DNA from: Bacteroidota bacterium
GTDB taxonomy: Bacteria; Bacteroidota; Bacteroidia; Chitinophagales; Chitinophagaceae
Direction of reading: 5' to 3'
DNA: 11,694 nt
NCBI GenBank assembly: GCA_023409675.1
Contig: JAEYRC010000157.1
Span: 1-11,694, forward strand
The notes under the pieces are model-generated. The model worked only from the letters and a program-made list of their open reading frames with translations. It searched no databases and was not told where the DNA came from. Below are positions 7,153 to 11,694 of the stretch, piece by piece. The position numbers and the translations under genes were made by a program. Positions within the stretch are counted from its first letter, which is position 1; each line of letters begins with the position of its first letter.

Positions 7153-8829
7153 TTAGACTGTATACCGGTGCCGGCGTAAGGTTTCCAGGAAATTGCCTGC
7201 CTGCTGATAAAGCGGATAGCGTTGTGCATATTGTTGGTGCTTTTCCGGATCGGGAATATAGGTCATATCAAATCCGCTGCCCATAGCTTTCATAGCAGCT
7301 TCAATATGGTCATAAACACCGGCAGCCGTTGCAGCAAACATGGCGGCGCCGGCAGCACAGGTTTGTTCTGAGCGGTGAATGCGAATGGGCATATTCAGCA
7401 CATCAGCCATCATTTGCATGATGTAGGGCGATTTGCGGGCCACGCCACCCAGGCCGATGACACCTTTTATGGGTACTCCTTCCCGCTGAAAGCGGTCGGT
7501 AATGGCCCTGGCGCCAAAGCAGGTCGCTTCAACAATGGAACGGAAGAGCCGTGGTGCATCGGTGCCCAGCGTCAGACCGGCTATCATGCCCCGAACTTCC
7601 TGGCTAGCGTCGGGAGTGCGGCGTCCATTGAACCAGTCAACCGCGAACTCAGTACAGTCAGGGGGTAATTCCTGAGCAGCTTTGGAAAGCGCAGAAAGTA
7701 TCTCCTCTTCCGCTCTTTGCCGTAATGCTGATATTGCGCTATTATCCGGGTGTGAATGTTGAAGCAGGCCATTGCTCAGCGGCCAGAGCAGGATGTTTTT
7801 TAGCCATGCGTATGCGTCGCCAAAGGCTGATTGTCCTGCTTCCATACCCATCATTCCCGGAATTATCGAACCGGCTACCTGGCCGCATATCCCTTTAACA
7901 AGGATATGCCGTGTTTCATCCATCGGTGCGATAAGCATATCGCAGGTGGAGGTGCCCATCACTTTACTGAGGTAATACGGTTCGATCTGCCCGCCTACGG
8001 CGCCCATATGCGCATCGAATCCACCAATGCCAACGATTACATCGTTATGTAATCCCAGCCGCTCTGCCCATTCCGCGCTAAGGCGACCGGCAGGCTGATC
8101 ACAGGTCCAGGTTTCGCTAAAAAGTCGGTTATTCATCGCTGTTAGCAGGGGATCCAGCGATTCGAAAAAATTATCCGGAGGCAGTCCCCCGAATTCAGGC
8201 GCCCATAAGGCCTTATGTCCCGCTGCACATACACCCCGTTTAATTTGCCGGACATCATTGCCGCCGGTTAATAAAAACGGAATCCAGTCGCAATGTTCTA
8301 CCCAGGTAAAGTAGCGGTTGTTTACGCGCTCATTACCACGAACAATATGCAGCCATTTGGCGTAAAACCATTCGGATGAATAGATGCCACCAACATATTT
8401 GAGGTAATTAACCGGAAAGCGTGCAGCATGCACATTGATCTCGGCGGCTTCATGAACGGCCGAATGATCCTTCCACAATACAAACATCGCGTCGGGATCT
8501 TCGCTGAACCCGGGAAGCAGCGCCAGCGGGGTTCCCGACCGATCCGCGGCCACCGGTGTAGAGCCGGTAGTATCAGCGGAAATGGCAATGATCTGCTGGG
8601 GATCTTTCCCCCTGATACATTGGGAAATGGTATATTCCATTCCTTCGATATAATCAAGCGGATGCTGCCGGAAAATATTCTTTCCGGCATCGCAATATAA
8701 TCCTGCTTTCCAACGGGGATAGTAAAATACGGAGGATGCTGCCTCCTCACCACTAAAGGCATTTACCAGGACTGACCGGACAGAATCCGTCCCAAAATCA
8801 ATCCCGATCACAAAGCGGTCTGTTGCCAT
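7153..8829 (-). CDS. araB: Ribulokinase (FGGY carbohydrate kinase)
   Basis: 558 residues, against 566 in Escherichia coli. It phosphorylates L-ribulose with ATP to L-ribulose 5-phosphate in the cytoplasm, the second step of L-arabinose degradation. The N-terminal actin-like domain opens with GIDFGTDSVRSV, the first phosphate-binding loop, and continues with ISADTTGSTPV and the WKDHSA segment typical of ribulokinases. The C-terminal domain carries VGIGGFDAHMGAVGG, KVMGTSTCDM, GLGGVARKSPYIMQMMADV and TCAAGAAMFAA, the last two being adenosine- and phosphate-binding elements. It is the first gene of araBA; the 822-bp gap upstream should carry the operon promoter. AraD, the epimerase that would use its product, is not in the window. 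Confidence 0.97.
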   Translation of the reverse strand: MATDRFVIGIDFGTDSVRSVLVNAFSGEEAASSVFYYPRWKAGLYCDAGKNIFRQHPLDYIEGMEYTISQCIRGKDPQQIIAISADTTGSTPVAADRSGTPLALLPGFSEDPDAMFVLWKDHSAVHEAAEINVHAARFPVNYLKYVGGIYSSEWFYAKWLHIVRGNERVNNRYFTWVEHCDWIPFLLTGGNDVRQIKRGVCAAGHKALWAPEFGGLPPDNFFESLDPLLTAMNNRLFSETWTCDQPAGRLSAEWAERLGLHNDVIVGIGGFDAHMGAVGGQIEPYYLSKVMGTSTCDMLIAPMDETRHILVKGICGQVAGSIIPGMMGMEAGQSAFGDAYAWLKNILLWPLSNGLLQHSHPDNSAISALRQRAEEEILSALSKAAQELPPDCTEFAVDWFNGRRTPDASQEVRGMIAGLTLGTDAPRLFRSIVEATCFGARAITDRFQREGVPIKGVIGLGGVARKSPYIMQMMADVLNMPIRIHRSEQTCAAGAAMFAATAAGVYDHIEAAMKAMGSGFDMTYIPDPEKHQQYAQRYPLYQQAGNFLETLRRHRYTV

Positions 8830-8967
8830 TCAGCCAGTGTTTGATTAGTGAAATACTACCTCTACGAATATATGTTAAAATGACAATTAAAAAATATTTT
8901 CTTCCTCGTGTATAAGAAAGAGTATGGACTGAAAAAAGGTGTGCTTAGTAACTTTATGGGTTGGGTT

Positions 8968-8986
8968 TTTTGCACAATTGCTGTAA
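8968..8986. promoter_or_regulatory. Candidate operator, copy 1 of TTTTGCACAATTG
   Basis: The 13-mer at 8968-8980 recurs exactly at 9558-9570. This copy also contains the pseudo-palindrome TTGCA-N7-TGTAA (8970-8986), the layout of a dimeric regulator site. It lies about 140 bp upstream of araB. AraR is the obvious candidate binder, but I do not know its motif in this lineage, so the link is speculative. Confidence 0.25.
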
Positions 8987-9557
8987 GAAGGGTATGAGTG
9001 ATCAAGAGTAAATATCCGGTAGGATCAGCTAATGGGTTTAATTCCAGGCAATGCGCTTTGGTAAGAGATTTTTCTGTTAAACTGGTAGTGATTCGTGCTG
9101 AAGGCGCATTGGCGTTTCAGACTGTCGGGATAGAAAATGCCAGCCCAAGAAAAGTTTCCGCGATCTGAATAGAAAAGAACGATTAACCCAGCTACACTGA
9201 ACTACTTATTTCGCCAATAAAAGCTGGTTATTTTATATTATTCTTTGCCTCAGCTTCGTTTTAAGTCAGTAAGATCGGATGTCATGAAAAACCCTGTACC
9301 AGTCTTTTTGCTCAGAAATATCAAAACCGGTTGGAGCAAGCTCTTGTTTTCTTCCAATAAGCAGCGTTCGTTTAGACCACATTGTACGCCCGCAGCGTCG
9401 GTTGATGTTCGCCATCCCGCGGCTATGAAATATCCTTCCCGCAAAAAACAGGCTCCTGATGGACCTCAAGTACTGCTGTAGGTAATCGGTGGCCGGATAT
9501 GAATATTTCTGGCAGCAGTCGATCAGGCTTCTAAAACTGATATAACAGGCAACAACC

Positions 9558-9570
9558 TTTTGCACAATTG
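9558..9570. repeat. Second copy of TTTTGCACAATTG
   Basis: Identical over 13 bases to 8968-8980, and similar in the next few bases (TTATAG against CTGTAA). It sits 82 bp beyond the permease stop and about 590 bp from the first copy. It contains the 8-bp palindrome ACAATTGT. It could be a second regulator site or one end of an old insertion flanked by direct repeats. Confidence 0.4.
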
Positions 9571-9651
9571 TTATAGCCGATCAAACAGTTCTATTGTATC
9601 TCTGCTGCTGCTTTGAAATCATCAGGTACTTATTCCACGCCACAAATAGCC

Positions 9652-11088
9652 TTATAAATTTTCAGTATCATCTTCTTTTTCAGCAGCTTGTTTTTTTTGT
9701 TTGGAAACCGCTAAATAATAGATCGGGATGCCTATTAGGGTGATGATCAATCCCGGCCAGGTGAATTTGGGTTTATAAACGATCAGCAATAAGCAGAAAC
9801 TTAAACCCATTATGATATAAATGATCGGTAAAACCGGGTAACCGAATGCTTTGTACGGACGTTCCATATCCGGCTTTTTGCGGCGTAAAATGAATATGCC
9901 GATTATCGTCAGCACATAAAATCCAATCACCACGAAGGAAATCATATCCAGCAGATCACCATACCGTCCGCTTACAGACCAGAGTGAAGCCAGTGCAGCC
10001 TGCAGCCACAGACTGATTCCGGGAACAGCATTTTTATTCAGCTTTCCCGCACTGCTAAAGAATAATTTATCCTTCGCCATAGTATAGTATACGCGGGCGC
10101 CGGCCAGTATAAGACCATTATTACAACCAAAAGTGGAGATCATGATCATCAGGGCGATAATGAGCGTTCCCACATCGCCGAAGATTTTTTGCGAAGCATC
10201 CACGGCCACCCGGTCATTCACAGCGAATGCAATATCCTGCAGGGGAAGTACCGCCGTATACATCACATTTGTTGCCAGGTAGATCAGCGTTACGATTAGT
10301 GTCCCCAGGAATAGCGCCATCCCAATATTGCGCTGCGGGTTCTTTATTTCCCCTGCAATAAATGTGATATTGTTCCACGAATCGCTGCTGAAAATCGAAC
10401 CAACCATTGCGGTGGCTACAGCACCCAGTGCAGCTATGGTGATATACGTTTCTACCGACCCATCCGGATTGAGATGCTTGATATCCCAGGCATTCGTCCA
10501 GTTGGCCTCCCATACCGAAGCATCTGCCGCAATAAAACCAAAAATAATCAACCCGAATAAGCTGAGTATTTTAGTCAGGGTGAAGGTGGTCTGTATCAAC
10601 TTCCCGTTTTTAACTCCACGTGTATTGATATACGTGAGCAATACGATGACTACGATCGACAGTACCTGGGCAGGGGATATCTGCAGAAAGCCAAGGTCCA
10701 GCACTACAAGATCCTCGCTTAACCATGGAAAAATATACGCGGCGAATTTGGCAAAGGCTACCCCTACCGCGGCTATGGTGGCCGTTTGAATGACGGTAAA
10801 AAAACTCCAGCCATATAAAAATCCAATCAGCGGATTATACGCTTCCTTTAAATAAACGTACTGTCCACCTGCCCGTGGATACATGGCACTCAGTTCACCA
10901 TAGCTCAGGGCTGCGGTCAGCGTCATAAATCCGGTGATGGCCCACACCAGCATCAGCCATCCCGAACTGCCCACATTGCGCGTGATGTCGGCGCTTACTA
11001 TAAAGATTCCGGAACCGATCATTCCACCAGCAACAATCATTGTCGCATCCAGCAGGGATAGGGTAGGTTTAAAATTAGGAGAACTCAT
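9652..11088 (-). CDS. APC-superfamily amino acid permease (LAT/SteT-like)
   Basis: 478 residues with about 12 hydrophobic segments, the standard APC-fold length. The N-terminus has the substrate-binding GSG break of TM1 in MIGSGIF (residues 23-29), followed by ALSYGELSAMYPRAGGQYVYLKE, the conserved TM2-TM3 stretch of L-type amino acid transporters. FGCNNGLILAGARVYYTMAKD in the middle and RPYKAFGYPVLP near the C-terminus are also diagnostic. The tail is charged and cytoplasmic-looking (KQKKQAAEKEDD). Members exchange or import neutral amino acids across the inner membrane. The substrate cannot be read directly. The gene is divergent from a DapA-family lyase gene, which suggests import of an amino acid degraded by that cluster; hydroxyproline is one candidate. 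ATG at 11088 has a TATATTTG promoter element about 31 bp upstream. Confidence 0.92.
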   Translation of the reverse strand: MSSPNFKPTLSLLDATMIVAGGMIGSGIFIVSADITRNVGSSGWLMLVWAITGFMTLTAALSYGELSAMYPRAGGQYVYLKEAYNPLIGFLYGWSFFTVIQTATIAAVGVAFAKFAAYIFPWLSEDLVVLDLGFLQISPAQVLSIVVIVLLTYINTRGVKNGKLIQTTFTLTKILSLFGLIIFGFIAADASVWEANWTNAWDIKHLNPDGSVETYITIAALGAVATAMVGSIFSSDSWNNITFIAGEIKNPQRNIGMALFLGTLIVTLIYLATNVMYTAVLPLQDIAFAVNDRVAVDASQKIFGDVGTLIIALMIMISTFGCNNGLILAGARVYYTMAKDKLFFSSAGKLNKNAVPGISLWLQAALASLWSVSGRYGDLLDMISFVVIGFYVLTIIGIFILRRKKPDMERPYKAFGYPVLPIIYIIMGLSFCLLLIVYKPKFTWPGLIITLIGIPIYYLAVSKQKKQAAEKEDDTENL

Positions 11089-11119
11089 TGGTCGGGGTCG
11101 TTAGTTTTGGTGTAATGAA

Positions 11120-11127
11120 CAAATATA
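11120..11127 (-). promoter_or_regulatory. Candidate Bacteroidota -7 promoter element for the permease
   Basis: On the minus strand this reads TATATTTG, a perfect match to the TAnnTTTG -7 consensus, and would give a leader of about 25 bases before the ATG at 11088. A matching -33 TTTG at the usual spacing is not visible, so the call is tentative. Confidence 0.45.
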
Positions 11128-11172
11128 AGCGTCTGCAGGAATAGCGACTTAAATAAATCGAGAATTTATTCC

Positions 11173-11207
11173 CCGGGCATCCCGGTCACTAAGGCTCCAC
11201 GGATGCC
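11173..11207. repeat. Overlapping inverted repeats between divergent permease and lyase genes
   Basis: CCGGG (11173-11177) and CCCGG (11181-11185) form a tight hairpin, and GGCATCC (11176-11182) is also the reverse complement of GGATGCC (11201-11207). These GC-rich arms stand out in an AT-rich divergent intergenic region and may be an operator shared by both genes. Function is inferred from location only. Confidence 0.35.
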
Positions 11208-11314
11208 GTATTGATTGTATCTTTATTTTCATTCCAGCGCCGGTCAGGAAAGCTTATTGATCCAGGTCTGAATAGTTTATATTAAGAACTGTATACACCT
11301 CAGGCAGTTTATCA

Positions 11315-11322
11315 TACATTTG
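11315..11322 (+). promoter_or_regulatory. Candidate -7 promoter element for the DapA-family gene
   Basis: TACATTTG fits TAnnTTTG exactly, but it ends only 12 bases before the ATG at 11335, so the transcript would have a very short leader. No clear -33 TTTG at the expected spacing. Weak candidate. Confidence 0.25.
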
Positions 11323-11334
11323 AAATAAAAAAAT

Positions 11335-11694
11335 ATGAATATTGAATGGAAGGGAATATTTCCGGCATTAACCACCAAATTTACTGCACAGGATACCCTT
11401 GATATTGAGCTGTTTCTGAAGAATCTTGATGTACAGCTCAATGCCGGAATCGATGGCATAATCCTGGGCGGAACACTTGGGGAAGCCAGCACCCTTACTT
11501 TCGAAGAAAAAAGATCTCTGGTGCAATCTACCATCAGTCACGTAGGTGGAAAGATTCCGGTTATACTCAATATAGCAGAAGGTTCTACCCGGGAAGCCAT
11601 ACGACAGGCTGCTGAGGCGGAAGCATGGGGAATAAGCGGACTTATGCTGCTGCCTCCCATGCGCTATTATTCCGATCATCGTGAAACCGTCGCG
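11335..11694 (+). CDS. DapA-family (dihydrodipicolinate synthase-like) lyase, 3' truncated by window
   Basis: The first 120 residues of a protein that should be about 300. The start MNIEWKGIFPALTTKF is the typical N-terminus of DapA-family TIM-barrel aldolases, and GGTLGEAST (residues 45-53) is the family's substrate-carboxylate loop. VPVILNIAEGST-like and GLMLLPPMRYYSDHRE segments follow. The catalytic Tyr (near 133) and Schiff-base Lys (near 161) lie outside the window. GGTLGE with LPPMRY resembles the Bacteroidota DapA paralogues found in 4-hydroxyproline catabolism (pyrroline-4-hydroxy-2-carboxylate deaminase) more than housekeeping lysine-pathway DapA, which usually reads GTTGE. This is recall, not a search result. 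The divergent amino acid permease supports a catabolic role. N-acetylneuraminate lyase or a sugar-acid aldolase remain alternatives. Confidence 0.85.
   Translation, partial: MNIEWKGIFPALTTKFTAQDTLDIELFLKNLDVQLNAGIDGIILGGTLGEASTLTFEEKRSLVQSTISHVGGKIPVILNIAEGSTREAIRQAAEAEAWGISGLMLLPPMRYYSDHRETVA

Larger units (their letters stand above)
8830..9651. other. Long intergenic region upstream of araBA
   Basis: 822 bp between the araB start and the permease stop, both on the minus strand. It must hold the araBA promoter and perhaps the permease terminator. I could not place a convincing TTTG / TAnnTTTG promoter before araB nor a GC-rich hairpin after the permease. Open frames here (for example 9266-9565 minus, 9245-9481 plus, 8998-9168 plus) are short, start with GTG or TTG and match no family I recognise. 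The region may contain a decayed gene. A repeated 13-bp motif at 8968 and 9558 is listed separately. Confidence 0.5.

Noticed and set aside
8891..8900. Palindrome AAAATATTTT upstream of araB
   Set aside because: Low-complexity AT sequence; expected by chance in an AT-rich promoter region.
8998..9168. Plus-strand frame of about 56 residues that reads like a protein fragment (KLVVIRAEGALAFQTVG)
   Set aside because: It has only a GTG start and no family match; too short to call a gene or pseudogene.
9266..9565. Minus-strand 99-residue frame (GTG start) in the gap upstream of araB
   Set aside because: No recognisable motif, overlapping frames on both strands of similar length, and no promoter or start context; possibly a decayed gene but not supportable.

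Overview
The window looks like chromosomal DNA from a member of the Bacteroidota, most plausibly Chitinophagaceae or a close relative. The reasons are a large outer-membrane barrel protein with an N-terminal carboxypeptidase-regulatory-like domain, an L-arabinose regulator built on a Nudix fold, the general absence of Shine-Dalgarno sequences, and two TAnnTTTG-type promoter elements. No rRNA, tRNA, CRISPR array, transposase or phage gene is visible. The family placement is inference.

Layout. (1) 1-1640, plus strand: the C-terminal part of a TIM-barrel sugar epimerase/isomerase of the D-tagatose 3-epimerase type, followed 35 bp later by a Gfo/Idh/MocA oxidoreductase, probably one sugar-conversion operon that begins outside the window. 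(2) 1652-4435, minus strand: a 927-residue TonB-dependent-receptor-like outer-membrane protein, convergent with the oxidoreductase at only 11 bp and without a SusD partner. (3) 4436-4870: a gap holding an 8-bp inverted repeat next to the outer-membrane gene and a cluster of short direct and inverted repeats that resembles a small non-coding repetitive element. (4) 4871-8829, minus strand: an L-arabinose block, araB-araA and then a Nudix/winged-helix regulator (AraR type). (5) 8830-9651: an 822-bp gap with no convincing gene but with a 13-bp motif present twice. (6) 9652-11088, minus strand: an APC-family amino acid permease, divergent from (7) 11335-11694, plus strand: the first 120 residues of a DapA-family lyase cut by the window edge.

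How it works together. AraA isomerises L-arabinose to L-ribulose and AraB phosphorylates it to L-ribulose 5-phosphate. AraD, the next enzyme, and an arabinose transporter are not in the window. The regulator has lost the catalytic residues of the Nudix box and keeps a C-terminal DNA-binding-like domain, consistent with an arabinose-responsive repressor. The permease/DapA pair may be the edge of an amino-acid catabolic cluster; 4-hydroxyproline degradation is the best guess. Most of the window is recognisable metabolism. The least explained parts are the repeat-rich gap at 4560-4870, the duplicated motif upstream of araBA, and the oxidoreductase lacking the usual catalytic lysine.
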